From: an uncultured Chryseobacterium sp.
GTDB lineage: Bacteria > Bacteroidota > Bacteroidia > Flavobacteriales > Weeksellaceae
Reading direction: 5' to 3'
Assembly (NCBI GenBank): GCA_913778085.1
Contig: CAJYXJ010000024.1
Location: forward strand, 1-64,000
Length of the DNA stretch: 64,000 nucleotides
Below the pieces are notes generated by a model. That model had not been told where the DNA came from and did not search any database. It saw only the letters and a list, made by a program, of their open reading frames with translations. Numbering within the stretch: the stretch's first letter is position 1; the number at the start of each line of letters is the position of its first letter. Below, in pieces: positions 1 to 8,515 of this stretch. Made by a program: the position numbers and the translations under genes.

Positions 1-156
1 GAAATTTACAATCTCACAGGACAGGCTTTTGGTAATGAAGTTGAGCATAAACAAAAGCGTGTTTGAAAAGCTCAACTTCCTTTTGCGGGTGAAATCTCTG
101 CTACTCATCTTGTATTCATTACAAATAAACACGCTGTGAATTTCCTCCTCCAATAA
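1..156 (+). pseudogene. 3' remnant of a T9SS-cargo gene (C-terminal sorting domain) with an in-frame TGA
   Basis: Frame 1 reads EIYNLTGQAFGNEVEHKQKRV up to base 63, then TGA (64-66), then in the same frame KAQLPFAGEISATHLVFITN and on to a double stop at 154-159. The first part matches the typical 'xIYNLxGQ' strand of type A T9SS C-terminal sorting domains, and the part after the TGA looks like the remaining strands of that domain. The gene starts outside the window. Either the stop truncates a cargo protein within its sorting signal, or this is old decay. The match is by eye, so it is tentative. Confidence 0.4.
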
Positions 157-349
157 TAATAGAATATCTGAAACATTTTTTTTGCATAATAAGAAAATCA
201 GAGATTAAATCTCAAATTTAGCAAAAAATTAACGCTAAAAAATACTAACTTAATGACATTGCGCTTTAGCCCATAATTTAAGAAAGAAGGTTGCATGATG
301 ATGACAACTTTTTCTTTTCCAAAGAATGCCGGAATTTAATGAATATAAA

Positions 350-382
350 AATCCGCCTCACTTGGTGGTTGTGAGACGGATT
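350..382 (-). terminator. hairpin downstream of the delta-60 repeat gene
   Basis: A 12-base stem (AATCCGCCTCAC against GTGAGACGGATT, one mismatch) lies just past the stop of the minus-strand gene that ends at 404. On the minus strand the stem is followed by TTTATATTC. It could work as an intrinsic terminator. Confidence 0.6.
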
Positions 383-403
383 CTTTTCATTCAGTTTAAA
401 AGA

Positions 404-1906
404 TTAGTTCTTAAAAAATTTTTTAGATACTATTTTTCCATTGGAATTTTTTCCAGTTATAATATACATACCTTTTATCAGGTGGCTGATATCCATACTC
501 ATTGTTTTTCCTTCATCTTTTAGGTCGGCTTTGATTTTCTTACCATCAATCGAAACCAATTCAATTCCTCTATCAAACCCTTCTAGGAAAATTCTATTAT
601 CAGCAGGATTCGGATAGATGTTGATATTTTTAGTAAAGGTAGTTTCATTTGTTGAAAGTGGGGTGAATGAATCAAAACTGAACCTTCTCATCACCAGTTT
701 CCAATTGGACTGGGCGCAATAAAAATTATCCATGGTTTCCGCCAGAATAATCTTATCACCATGCAGCATTGTTCTTGTTCCATTGTGATTGCCGGTTAAG
801 CGCGGAATTGTTATATATCCTCCGCTATTATAGGTATTGTCTACATTTCCGGAACTGTTGATTTTTCCTATCATGTACGATATATTTCCCATTTCTCCTA
901 CGATATAAAAGCTATTGTCAATGTAATAGGAACTGATGGGTTCCATATAATTTGATGTATATTTAAAGCCGTTGTTGAAATTGCTGTCCAGCGTACCATT
1001 AGCAAGGACTTTCATGATAAGGCAACGATTGTTGGAAGCAGGACCCATTTTTCCGATAGTGCTTATTACAATACTGTTATCCGGTGTCAAAAACGAAAAA
1101 TGCTGCTTATTATCATATGCGATATAATTGGTTATAGTGAGACTGCCGTTTGTTCCAAAAGTAGCTATCGGAAGTCCCTGAGGGTTTGTTTTATAAACGA
1201 CAATATTTGCATCACCGTAGGTAGCGCCAATCGTTTTTTTACCGGTAAATATATAGTTGCCGTCATTATCAATATTAACGTTTGTTAAAATCCAGTTTGG
1301 GCTTGTTCCGAATTCTATTTTTCCATTATTTCCGAAAGCGGTCTGAACACTTCCGTCCGGATTAAATTTATAAAGGGTTGTGTAAAGTTTATTATCATAA
1401 TTTCTTTTTACTGTCGTCATGATAATCTCGTGGGTGGAAGTTTCTTTCCAGTCACGTATAGTTTGCTCGTAGGGAAGGCTTATGCTTCCATTTGTGCCCC
1501 ATGAGGTAACAGGATTGCCTGCTGCATTTATTTTGGTAAGATTTGCATATTGGTTTATAATCAAATAATTTCCATCAGATGCTGGCTGTATTTCTGTTAT
1601 TACTCCAAAGTTTCCGTTGGCTCCATTTTGTCCGAATGAAGTATCTGGAATTCCGTTGGAGGTAAATTTTGTGAGAACGCCAGTATAGTATTGATTGGAA
1701 CTGCAGCCCCAATTTGATACTCCGCCGACAAAAAAACGATTATCAGGAAGTATATTCATTGTATATCCGTGAAAGCCTTTTACACTGGCAGGATCATATA
1801 AATATTCAGTTTTTCCGTTTGTACCGAATGACATATCCTGTGTCCCGGGAACCTGGCCTTTCGCAAAAGTTAAAATAAATACAGAAAGTAAAATTATTGT
1901 TTTCAT
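404..1906 (-). CDS. Delta-60 repeat secreted protein with T9SS type A sorting domain
   Basis: About 500 residues. An upstream in-frame ATG exists at 1930, but the ATG at 1906 gives a clean signal peptide (MKTIILLSVFILTFAKGQ), so I chose it. The body carries repeated 'xDxSFGxNGxxxx' units (for example DMSFGTNGK, PDTSFGQNG, VQTAFGNNG, PIATFGTNG, LDSNFNNG), the mark of delta-60 repeats, which form a beta-propeller-like surface domain. The last 80 or so residues (NINIYPNPADNRIFLEG through KGMYIITGKNSNGKIVSKKF) are a type A T9SS C-terminal domain. Known for the family: export by Sec, then by the type IX system, with the tail removed at the outer membrane. Ligand and role cannot be read from the sequence. 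It is transcribed away from the tRNA pair. Confidence 0.85.
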   Translation of the reverse strand: MKTIILLSVFILTFAKGQVPGTQDMSFGTNGKTEYLYDPASVKGFHGYTMNILPDNRFFVGGVSNWGCSSNQYYTGVLTKFTSNGIPDTSFGQNGANGNFGVITEIQPASDGNYLIINQYANLTKINAAGNPVTSWGTNGSISLPYEQTIRDWKETSTHEIIMTTVKRNYDNKLYTTLYKFNPDGSVQTAFGNNGKIEFGTSPNWILTNVNIDNDGNYIFTGKKTIGATYGDANIVVYKTNPQGLPIATFGTNGSLTITNYIAYDNKQHFSFLTPDNSIVISTIGKMGPASNNRCLIMKVLANGTLDSNFNNGFKYTSNYMEPISSYYIDNSFYIVGEMGNISYMIGKINSSGNVDNTYNSGGYITIPRLTGNHNGTRTMLHGDKIILAETMDNFYCAQSNWKLVMRRFSFDSFTPLSTNETTFTKNINIYPNPADNRIFLEGFDRGIELVSIDGKKIKADLKDEGKTMSMDISHLIKGMYIITGKNSNGKIVSKKFFKN

Positions 1907-1962
1907 ATTTATGGTTAAAATTTTTAACAAAAAAAATCTCCCTTAAAAAAGAGAGATTTCTG

Positions 1963-2037
1963 TGGGTCCTGAGGGATTCGAACCCCCGACCCTCTGGGTG
2001 TAAACCAGATGCTCTGAACCAGCTGAGCTAAGAACCC
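1963..2037 (-). tRNA. tRNA-Val (anticodon UAC)
   Basis: On the minus strand a 75-nt cloverleaf can be read. The acceptor stem GGGTTCT pairs with AGGACCC (one G-U), followed by discriminator A. The D arm is TAGCTCAGCTGGTTCAGAGCA, the anticodon stem TCTGG/CCAGA encloses the loop TTTACAC, and the T arm is CGGGGGTTCGAATCCCTC. The loop places TAC at positions 34-36, hence valine. No CCA is encoded; CAG follows the discriminator. Confidence 0.96.
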
Positions 2038-2070
2038 GAATTTTTTTGAAAGGTTTCGTTTCCTTTTCTG

Positions 2071-2145
2071 TGGGTCCTGAGGGATTCGAACCCCCGACCC
2101 TCTGGGTGTAAACCAGATGCTCTGAACCAACTGAGCTAAGAACCC
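2071..2145 (-). tRNA. tRNA-Val (anticodon UAC), second copy
   Basis: Same 75-nt cloverleaf as the gene at 1963-2037. They differ at one base in the D-loop region (AACTGAGC versus AGCTGAGC on the plus strand). The same anticodon TAC is present and CCA is again not encoded. The two genes are 33 bases apart and probably form one transcript, with this copy upstream. Confidence 0.96.
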
Positions 2146-2189
2146 TCTTTATCGTTGTTTCCTCGATTAGAGTGGTGCAAATATACGAC

Positions 2190-3434
2190 TTATTTGGAAA
2201 TCTCCAAATTTTTTTCTAAAAATTCTCCCACGACAAAGTTGCTTCCGCCAATAAAAATCATTTCTTTATTTGTACATTCCTCTCTTGCAGAAAGATACGC
2301 TTGCTGTACCGAATCGAAAATTTTATAAGAAATTTTTGCCGGTATCAGTAAATCTTCATACTCTTGAGGCGGTCTTCCCCTATGGATAGCTGGTTTTGCA
2401 AAATAAAATGTGGAATTTTCCGAAAGGATCTTCATAACGTCGTCTATTTTTTTGTCATTAACAAAACCTAAAACAACATGCTTGTGCCTGTCGATGGAAT
2501 TCAGCTGTGCAAAGACATATTCCAGTCCGGCTTGGTTGTGCCCCGTATCGCATATGATGAGCGGATCTTTCGAAAATTCAAACCAACGTCCGATAAATCC
2601 GGTATTCTGATGAACCTGTAAAAGCCCCTGTTCAATATTCTCATCGGAAATGGTAAAATTCAGTTTTCTTAACTCTTCAATTAAGGTTAGGACTACTTTG
2701 ATATTTTTTTCCTGGTAGTTTCCTTTAAGATCGGATTTTAATTTGGTTTGTAAAAGGGTAGCATCGATGAACGGAGCATTTTCCTGAGCGGCCTTGTTCC
2801 GGATGATATTTTTTACCGTTTCATTTTCATCTCCTGAGATCACAGGAATACCCGGTTTTATAATTCCTGCTTTTTCTGCGGCTATTTCTTCAAGGGTGTC
2901 TCCTAAAATATTCTGATGATCCAGTTGAACATTGGTAATCGCAGAGACCAGAGGTTTAATGATGTTGGTTGAATCCAGCCTGCCGCCTAATCCCACTTCA
3001 ATGATGGCAACATCTACATTTTGCCGGTAAAAATATTCGAAAGCCATGATCGTGGTAAATTCAAAGAAAGACGGACGAATATCTTCCGGCAGATTTTTTA
3101 ATTTCTGGATAAAATCAAAAACAAATTCCTTATCGCAGTTGGTCCCATTTACTTTTATACGTTCGGTAAAATCGACAAGGTGGGGAGAATTGTACAGGCC
3201 GGTTTTATATCCTTCCTGCTGTAAGACGGAAGCCAGCATGTTGCTGGAAGAACCTTTTCCATTGGTTCCTCCAATGTGGACACATTTTATTTTTTCCTGC
3301 GGATTTCCGAAAAAGTCGCAGAGTCTTTTGATATTATCCAGTCCGGGCTTATAGGCTTTCTGCCCGTCGGTCTGATAATTGGGAGCCTGTACAAAAAGCC
3401 AGTCCACGGCTTCCCGGTATTGTTCATGAGTCAT
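2190..3434 (-). CDS. folC: Bifunctional folylpolyglutamate/dihydrofolate synthase
   Basis: 414 residues, the usual length for FolC. It adds glutamate to dihydropteroate or to reduced folates with ATP, in the cytoplasm. Visible landmarks are the Mur-ligase-type P-loop HIGGTNGKGSSS near residues 53-64, NSPHLVDFTERIKVNG just after it (the folate-binding Omega-loop region), the conserved IIEVGLGGRLDSTN near residue 144, and DHQNILG near residue 171 with the magnesium-binding histidine. The start ATG opens MTHEQYREAVDWLF, the standard beginning of bacterial FolC. It is a single gene with its stop 45 bases from the tRNA-Val pair; the tRNAs lie downstream on the same strand. Confidence 0.95.
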   Translation of the reverse strand: MTHEQYREAVDWLFVQAPNYQTDGQKAYKPGLDNIKRLCDFFGNPQEKIKCVHIGGTNGKGSSSNMLASVLQQEGYKTGLYNSPHLVDFTERIKVNGTNCDKEFVFDFIQKLKNLPEDIRPSFFEFTTIMAFEYFYRQNVDVAIIEVGLGGRLDSTNIIKPLVSAITNVQLDHQNILGDTLEEIAAEKAGIIKPGIPVISGDENETVKNIIRNKAAQENAPFIDATLLQTKLKSDLKGNYQEKNIKVVLTLIEELRKLNFTISDENIEQGLLQVHQNTGFIGRWFEFSKDPLIICDTGHNQAGLEYVFAQLNSIDRHKHVVLGFVNDKKIDDVMKILSENSTFYFAKPAIHRGRPPQEYEDLLIPAKISYKIFDSVQQAYLSAREECTNKEMIFIGGSNFVVGEFLEKNLEISK

Positions 3435-3521
3435 GATACAAAATTCTCAAAAGTTTTTTAAAAAGAAACAGCAAAGTGTAACTTTTTTATATTTACTTCG
3501 TCTAATAGGGAAAATATTTAT

Positions 3522-4862
3522 ATGAAAAGAGTTTTGACTATTGTTTTGGGATTAACGTGCCTGGTTGTCAATGCCCAGAAAAAATGGTCTTTGAGAGAGT
3601 GCGTAGACTATGCGACAGAGCATAATCTTCAGGTCATCCAAAACGAATATTCGAAACAGGCCCAGGATCTGAACCTGAAAATTGCGAAGAAAAATTATCT
3701 TCCGTCGGTTTCTGCCAATGTAGGAAATACGGTAAGTTTTGGACAAACGTCTTTCGGTACGGGAAGTTTAAGAAACGACCGTTTCAGCAACAGTGCTAAT
3801 CTCGGGGCGGATATTTTGGTCTTCAATTACGGCAGATTGGAAAAAACCGTCAGAAAAACGGAATTTGATGTTGAGGCCAGCCAGTATGATATCGAAACCA
3901 TCAAGAATGATATTTCGCTTCAGATCGCTCAGCAGTATTTAACCACATTACTAAATAAAGAGATCGTAAAGATTTCAAAAGCTGCCGTAGAAAATGCCCA
4001 AAAGCAGTACGACCGCTCCAAAATCACCACAGAAATCGGGAGTACGGCTCAGACGGTCCTTGCGGAAGCGGAAGCCGGGTTGGCCCGGGAGAAGCAGAAT
4101 CTGAAGACGGCAGAAATAAACGTCGGAAGAAGCCTGTTTGCTTTGGCCCAGCTTTTACAGCTTCAGGAGTATAAGGATTTTGATGTGGAAGACGTGGATA
4201 TTCCGGATCAGCTTGCCCCGCAATTGAAGGGTGTGGATGAAGTATTGGCCACGGCGTACGAAAGCCAGCCTCAGATCAAAGCTGCGGAAAGCCGTATTAA
4301 ATCTGCCATAGCTCAGACGGAAATTAGTAAAACGGCATTCTGGCCTACTTTGACGGCAAGTATAGGCATAGGAAGTTTCTACAACAATCTTCTGAATACC
4401 AATAATGTCGGTTCCTCACTTTTTTATGTGCCAGAACAGGGATTCTTTTCCCAGTATAAAGACAACTTCGGTCAGCAGGCCGCTGTTTCCCTGAATATTC
4501 CGATTTTTAACAAAGGAATTACCAAGCTTCAGGTGGAGCAGTCCAGGGTGAACGAAAATATCGCCAAAGTTACTTTGCAGCAGCAAAAACAGGTGATTCG
4601 CGAAAATGTGCAGAAGGCACAGTTTGATGTGGATGCGAACTATGAAATTTATTTATCTGCCCTTCAGGCTGAAAAAAGTACCAAACTGGCACTGGATTTT
4701 GCAGATAAAAGTTATGCGGCAGGAAGATCTACGATCTATGACGTAAATATTGCCAGAAATAATTTCGCCAATGCACAGGGATCTGTGGCACAGGCCAAAT
4801 ATAATTATGTGTTCAGTCTTAAATTGCTGAATTTCTATGCAGGAATTCCGCTGAGTTTATAA
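3522..4862 (+). CDS. TolC-family outer-membrane efflux protein
   Basis: 446 residues with a signal peptide (MKRVLTIVLGLTCLVVNAQ). WSLRECVDYATEHNLQVIQ follows, the hallmark N-terminus of Bacteroidota TolC-like proteins. Long heptad-rich helical stretches alternate with strand segments (ANLGADILVFNYG, AAVSLNIPIFNKG), the duplicated structure of the outer-membrane efflux fold. Known for the family: it trimerises into an outer-membrane channel and alpha-helical tunnel for RND, MFS or ABC exporters. No periplasmic adaptor or inner-membrane pump is encoded next to it, so its partner is elsewhere. The next gene starts 2 bases after its stop, so it heads an operon with the SprT-like and mannose-1-phosphate guanylyltransferase genes. 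Confidence 0.9.
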   Translation: MKRVLTIVLGLTCLVVNAQKKWSLRECVDYATEHNLQVIQNEYSKQAQDLNLKIAKKNYLPSVSANVGNTVSFGQTSFGTGSLRNDRFSNSANLGADILVFNYGRLEKTVRKTEFDVEASQYDIETIKNDISLQIAQQYLTTLLNKEIVKISKAAVENAQKQYDRSKITTEIGSTAQTVLAEAEAGLAREKQNLKTAEINVGRSLFALAQLLQLQEYKDFDVEDVDIPDQLAPQLKGVDEVLATAYESQPQIKAAESRIKSAIAQTEISKTAFWPTLTASIGIGSFYNNLLNTNNVGSSLFYVPEQGFFSQYKDNFGQQAAVSLNIPIFNKGITKLQVEQSRVNENIAKVTLQQQKQVIRENVQKAQFDVDANYEIYLSALQAEKSTKLALDFADKSYAAGRSTIYDVNIARNNFANAQGSVAQAKYNYVFSLKLLNFYAGIPLSL

Positions 4863-4864
4863 AA

Positions 4865-5455
4865 ATGTCGATCCAGCCCCTAGAGAAATACTTACCTGAA
4901 AATACCCTGCAATATTTAAAAATATGGTTTGCAGATCATTATATTCATATAAAGATTACGCGTAACCGCGATTCCAAGCTTGGAGATTACCGTAAGCTTC
5001 CGGATGGTTCGCATGAGATTACCATCAATTCTACGCTTGTTCCGCAGCTGTTTTTCTTCGTGCTGACCCATGAGCTGGCACATCTCATTGCCTTTGAAAA
5101 GTATGGACGGAGAATCTCTCCACATGGTAACGAGTGGAAGGAGACCTTCAGGAAAATGCTGCTGCAGAGCCTGGATGTGTATGAAGAAAACCTACGGCCG
5201 ATCATCGTAAAGTTTTCAAAATCTCCCAAAGCCAATTTTATGGCCAGCCCCGATCTGATAAAATATTTTCATATTGACAAACACGATGATACCCTTGTTT
5301 TTATTGAAACATTACAGAAAGGAGACTTCTTTGTATATCGAAATGAAAAGTACCTTTTGGAAGGTCTGATTAAAAAAAACTATCTTTGTAAACACTTGGC
5401 CACGGGAAGGAAGTATTCTTTCAAGCCGCTGGCAAGGGTAGAAAAATATACTTAA
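4865..5455 (+). CDS. SprT-like zinc metalloprotease-domain protein
   Basis: 196 residues. The core motif FFVLTHELAHLIAFEKYG (about residues 57-74) contains HExxH followed by a conserved hydrophobic stretch, and a downstream HGNEWKETFRKML supplies the third metal-ligand histidine, as in SprT/Spartan folds. The C-terminal part (FVYRNEKYLLEGLIKKNYLCKHLATGRKY) looks like a small beta domain in the place of the SprT zinc ribbon, but only one cysteine is visible there, so metal binding is doubtful. It is a cytoplasmic protein. Spartan relatives cleave DNA-protein crosslinks; bacterial SprT is poorly understood. It sits between tolC and the sugar nucleotidyltransferase gene with 2-base gaps, implying co-transcription. 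Confidence 0.85.
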   Translation: MSIQPLEKYLPENTLQYLKIWFADHYIHIKITRNRDSKLGDYRKLPDGSHEITINSTLVPQLFFFVLTHELAHLIAFEKYGRRISPHGNEWKETFRKMLLQSLDVYEENLRPIIVKFSKSPKANFMASPDLIKYFHIDKHDDTLVFIETLQKGDFFVYRNEKYLLEGLIKKNYLCKHLATGRKYSFKPLARVEKYT

Positions 5456-5457
5456 AA

Positions 5458-6543
5458 ATGTTACAATCAGATCGATATTGCGTCATTATGGCAGGAGGAA
5501 TCGGCAGCCGGTTCTGGCCGATGAGTACGCAGAAATTTCCGAAGCAGTTTCAGGATATTTTGGGGGTGGGACGCACCATGATTCAGCAGACGTATGACAG
5601 AATAAGCAGGATCATTCCCAATGAGAATATATTTGTCATCACCAATAAAGAGTATGTAGAGCTTTCTCATCAGCAGCTTCCGGAAATCCCTGAAGAAAAT
5701 ATTGTTGGGGAACCTCTGCTGAAAAATACGGCACCCTGCAATCTTTACATGGCCAATAAAATTGCTGAGATTGATCCTAATGCCACGATGATCGTTCTGC
5801 CGGCAGATCATTTGATTTTAAAAGAAGAAATCTTTCTTGAGAAAGTAAAGCTGGCATTTGATATTGCTTCGCAAAACGAATATCTTGTGACCTTAGGAAT
5901 TACGCCTACAAGACCCGATACCGGTTATGGGTATATTCAGTTTGTGGACGAACACGATTCGGAATATTATAAAGTAAAAACCTTTACGGAAAAGCCCATC
6001 CTTGAAATTGCGAAAAGCTTCCTCGAAAGCGGGGATTTCCTTTGGAATGCAGGAATTTTTATATGGAACGTAAAAAGTATTCATCATGCTTTTGAAACCT
6101 ATCTTCCGGAGATGACCCAGCATTTCATGGCGTGTGAATACAACGCCGATCATGAGAAAGGCTGCATTGAGCTAATCTATCCTAAAGTCCAGAAGATTTC
6201 TATTGATAACGGAATTCTGGAGAAAGCAACCAATGTATACGTTATTCCTGCCGATCTGGGATGGAGCGATCTCGGAACCTGGACTTCCGTATACGAGAAT
6301 GCCGATAAAGACGAAAACCTGAATGCCTTAAAAGCCAAGCAGCCGGTCCTTACGTATAATGCCAAAGGAAATGTAATCCGGATGAAAAGCAATAATAAAG
6401 CTGTAATAATCGACGGGCTGGAAAATTACATTATTGTAGATACCGATAAAGCATTGCTGATCTGCCCCAGGGATCATGATCAGTTAATAAAAGATTATGT
6501 ACTCGATCTCAAAAATCTTAAAAAAGGAGACCGGTTCATATAA
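5458..6543 (+). CDS. manC: Mannose-1-phosphate guanylyltransferase
   Basis: 361 residues. It would make GDP-mannose from mannose 1-phosphate and GTP for surface polysaccharide or glycoprotein synthesis. The nucleotidyltransferase signature is MAGGIGSRFWPMSTQKFPKQF near residues 11-31, with the activator motif and the FPKQF lysine. VLPADHLI near 117 and the downstream FTEKP / FLWNAGIFIW block are also typical of GDP-mannose pyrophosphorylases. It ends without the isomerase (cupin) half found in bifunctional ManC-type enzymes, so it is monofunctional. It starts 2 bases after the SprT-like gene and is the third gene of the tolC operon. Confidence 0.92.
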   Translation: MLQSDRYCVIMAGGIGSRFWPMSTQKFPKQFQDILGVGRTMIQQTYDRISRIIPNENIFVITNKEYVELSHQQLPEIPEENIVGEPLLKNTAPCNLYMANKIAEIDPNATMIVLPADHLILKEEIFLEKVKLAFDIASQNEYLVTLGITPTRPDTGYGYIQFVDEHDSEYYKVKTFTEKPILEIAKSFLESGDFLWNAGIFIWNVKSIHHAFETYLPEMTQHFMACEYNADHEKGCIELIYPKVQKISIDNGILEKATNVYVIPADLGWSDLGTWTSVYENADKDENLNALKAKQPVLTYNAKGNVIRMKSNNKAVIIDGLENYIIVDTDKALLICPRDHDQLIKDYVLDLKNLKKGDRFI

Positions 6544-6575
6544 AATAATCCGCGGGTATTCTGCGTTCTTTTACT

Positions 6576-7247
6576 ATGTTTAAACTTACCACCAAATTTC
6601 ATATCCTGGTTTTTCTGTTTTTGGGAGCTTTTGTATTTTCTCAGGAAAAAAAGCAGTTTCCCAATGTTTCTGCTCTTTTGCAGAGAATCAGTCCGAATAT
6701 GAAAGTCGATTCCTGGCTTCTCATTCATAAAAGCTATGGAAAGGATATTGTGCTAAAGCAGGTAGGCGCAGTAAAAAATTACACTTCTCCGTCATCAGGA
6801 TTTAATGTAGGAATCGCAGAAGAGGACGAGTTTTATTATATCGTATACTCAGCGGGTGGAAAGACCGAATACGTTACCGGTCTGGAAGGGCTTAAAAAAT
6901 TTATAGGAAAGGCGGATGATGTTCAGGAAGCGGCGGTCCTTGCTGCTGCAGACGGCTATATCATTGATGAAGAATTTAAAGATATGGCCGGGAATTACTA
7001 CGAAGACAAATCCAATTATTATCTGGATCTGGGAAAACTCACTTCCACGGAATGCCCTTATCAGAAAAAGCATTATACCTTAACCGTCAGTAAAGTTTCT
7101 GGAACCATTACGGAGGTCAAAGACAACGGCGCTTATATTGAGCTATACAATAAAAAATGCACGAACAATCCGAGGCTTTTAAAAATCGAGAAAAAAGAAG
7201 AACCTAAAGATGAGCCTAAAAAGAAAACCTCAAGATCACACAAATAA
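6576..7247 (+). CDS. Conserved secreted protein of unknown function
   Basis: 223 residues. It starts with a clear signal peptide (MFKLTTKFHILVFLFLGAFVFSQ), so it should be exported to the periplasm or outer surface. The mature part has no recognisable catalytic motif. It is rich in strands, has two cysteines (in TSTECPYQKKHY and YNKKCTNNP) that could form a disulphide, and ends in a lysine/glutamate-rich tail (EKKEEPKDEPKKKTSRSHK). It follows the manC-type gene by 32 bases and overlaps the start of the acetyltransferase gene by 38 bases, so it is probably part of the same transcript. I do not recognise the family. Confidence 0.75.
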   Translation: MFKLTTKFHILVFLFLGAFVFSQEKKQFPNVSALLQRISPNMKVDSWLLIHKSYGKDIVLKQVGAVKNYTSPSSGFNVGIAEEDEFYYIVYSAGGKTEYVTGLEGLKKFIGKADDVQEAAVLAAADGYIIDEEFKDMAGNYYEDKSNYYLDLGKLTSTECPYQKKHYTLTVSKVSGTITEVKDNGAYIELYNKKCTNNPRLLKIEKKEEPKDEPKKKTSRSHK

Positions 7248-7749
7248 TTTCTACGAAACCGAGCGCCTGATCCTGCGTCCTATGTCTTTGGAAGATGCGG
7301 ATTTTATCCTGGATCTTTACAGCCGGCCGAAATTTATCCGGTTCATCGGGGACCGGAATCTGAAGACGGTTGCCGATGCTGAAGATTACATCAGAAACCG
7401 TTTTCTGCCTCAGTTTGAAAAATTGGGGTATGGAAATTATGCAATGATTACCAAAGAAGGCAACTACAAGATCGGCGGAGTAGGGATTTTCGAAAGGGAA
7501 GGGTTGGATGTTGTAGACATCGGGTTCTCTTTACTGGACGAGTTTGAAGGAAAAGGCTATGCGTATGAAGCGGCTTCAAAGATAAAATCGGTGGGAATGA
7601 ATGACTTTGGGCTGACTAAAATCTCTGCAATTACCACAAAAGACAATTTTTCTTCTCAAAAATTAATTGAGAAGCTTGGGCTAAAATTCCGGAAATACGT
7701 TACCATTCCAGACGATCCGGAAGAATTGATGTATTATGAGACTGAATAA
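7210..7749 (+). CDS. GNAT-family N-acetyltransferase (RimJ/RimL type)
   Basis: 179 residues. ETERLILRPMSLEDADFILDLYSRPKF (about residues 15-41, here split by eye into the usual beta1-alpha1 segment) opens the fold. DIGFSLLDEFEGKGYAYEA (about 112-130) carries the acetyl-CoA pyrophosphate-binding loop in a weakened form, and NFSSQKLIEKLGL is the family's C-terminal alpha4. This subgroup acetylates small molecules or protein N-termini; the substrate cannot be told. The ATG at 7210 lies inside the previous gene. I keep it because the first conserved strand starts only about 14 residues later and no other ATG is suitably placed. Confidence 0.85.
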   Translation: MSLKRKPQDHTNNFYETERLILRPMSLEDADFILDLYSRPKFIRFIGDRNLKTVADAEDYIRNRFLPQFEKLGYGNYAMITKEGNYKIGGVGIFEREGLDVVDIGFSLLDEFEGKGYAYEAASKIKSVGMNDFGLTKISAITTKDNFSSQKLIEKLGLKFRKYVTIPDDPEELMYYETE

Positions 7750-7957
7750 TTTATGTGGATTCAATACAGGTTCAGATCTAAAGGCTGGAAGAGGATATTG
7801 GATGCCGGGAGCCTTTCCGGTCAATATCAAAATCAATCGATCAGATATCAAAAATATCTTTTGTCAGTTCATGAGAAATTTGTTTGACATCTTGGTTCGG
7901 TCAGCTTTCTTAAATTTTAAATAGTTTTATTGAATTCACCTTGAATAATATAAGAAA

Positions 7958-7984
7958 AGAATACCTTATCCCGTAAGATATTCT
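7958..7984. terminator. Bidirectional hairpin between the GNAT gene and bcp
   Basis: AGAATACCTTA pairs with TAAGATATTCT (one mismatch) around a 5-base loop, between two convergent genes. The rest of 7750-8032 shows no convincing gene; a 62-codon frame at 7736-7924 has no family features. Confidence 0.5.
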
Positions 7985-8032
7985 CATTCCCATAAAGCGA
8001 AGCAATCTTATACAGGATTGTAAACGAAATGG

Positions 8033-8482
8033 TTATCCTTCCAGAATCTGTGCTGCGTGATCTTTCGTCTTTACTTTGTCGATCACCTGTGTGCAGACCC
8101 CGTTTTCGTCAAAAACAAAAGTCGTTCTCACGATTCCCATAAACTCTTTTCCCATAAATTTTTTCAGCTGCCAAACCCCGAATTTTTCGATAATGTCTCT
8201 TTGTTCATCAGCGATCATATCAAACGGCAGCTCATATTTTTCGCTGAAGTTTTTCTGGCTTTTCACCGGGTCTGCGCTTACGCCCAACAATTGGAATCCC
8301 TGGTCCTTCAGCTCTGAATAATGGTCGCGGAGATTACAGGCTTCAGCCGTACATCCCGGAGTATTCGCTTTCGGATAGAAGAAAACCACAAGTTTCTTCC
8401 CGTTAAATTTTTTTGAATCAATGGTTTCACCGTTCTGATTTATTCCTTCAAATTCCGGTAATTTGTCTCCGATTTTCAACAT
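8033..8482 (-). CDS. bcp: Thioredoxin-dependent thiol peroxidase (bacterioferritin comigratory protein)
   Basis: 149 residues, standard Bcp/PrxQ length. It reduces hydrogen peroxide and organic hydroperoxides using thioredoxin. The peroxidatic site is KANTPGCTAEACNLRD (about residues 38-53). The first Cys is peroxidatic and the second, five residues on, is the resolving Cys of the atypical two-Cys PrxQ type. The upstream VFFYP and the downstream GVSADPVKSQKNFSEKY match the thioredoxin-like fold. It is transcribed divergently from nth with only 33 bases between start codons, so the two promoters overlap. Confidence 0.95.
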   Translation of the reverse strand: MLKIGDKLPEFEGINQNGETIDSKKFNGKKLVVFFYPKANTPGCTAEACNLRDHYSELKDQGFQLLGVSADPVKSQKNFSEKYELPFDMIADEQRDIIEKFGVWQLKKFMGKEFMGIVRTTFVFDENGVCTQVIDKVKTKDHAAQILEG

Positions 8483-8489
8483 AATGATT

Positions 8490-8497
8490 TATTTTTG
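8490..8497 (+). promoter_or_regulatory. Bacteroidota -7 element for nth
   Basis: TATTTTTG fits TAnnTTTG. It places transcription start just after 8500 and supports the nth start at 8516 rather than the in-frame TTG at 8495. Confidence 0.55.
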
Positions 8498-8515
8498 TTC
8501 AAATTTAATGGTTAC

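Noticed and set aside
1924-2130. 68-codon minus-strand frame
   Set aside because: It reads through the two tRNA-Val genes; the repeated AQLVQSIWFTPRGSGVRIPQ-type peptide is a well-known translation artefact of tRNAs.
7736-7924. 62-codon plus-strand frame after the GNAT gene
   Set aside because: It starts inside the GNAT gene, has no family features, and its composition is that of the intergenic gap.
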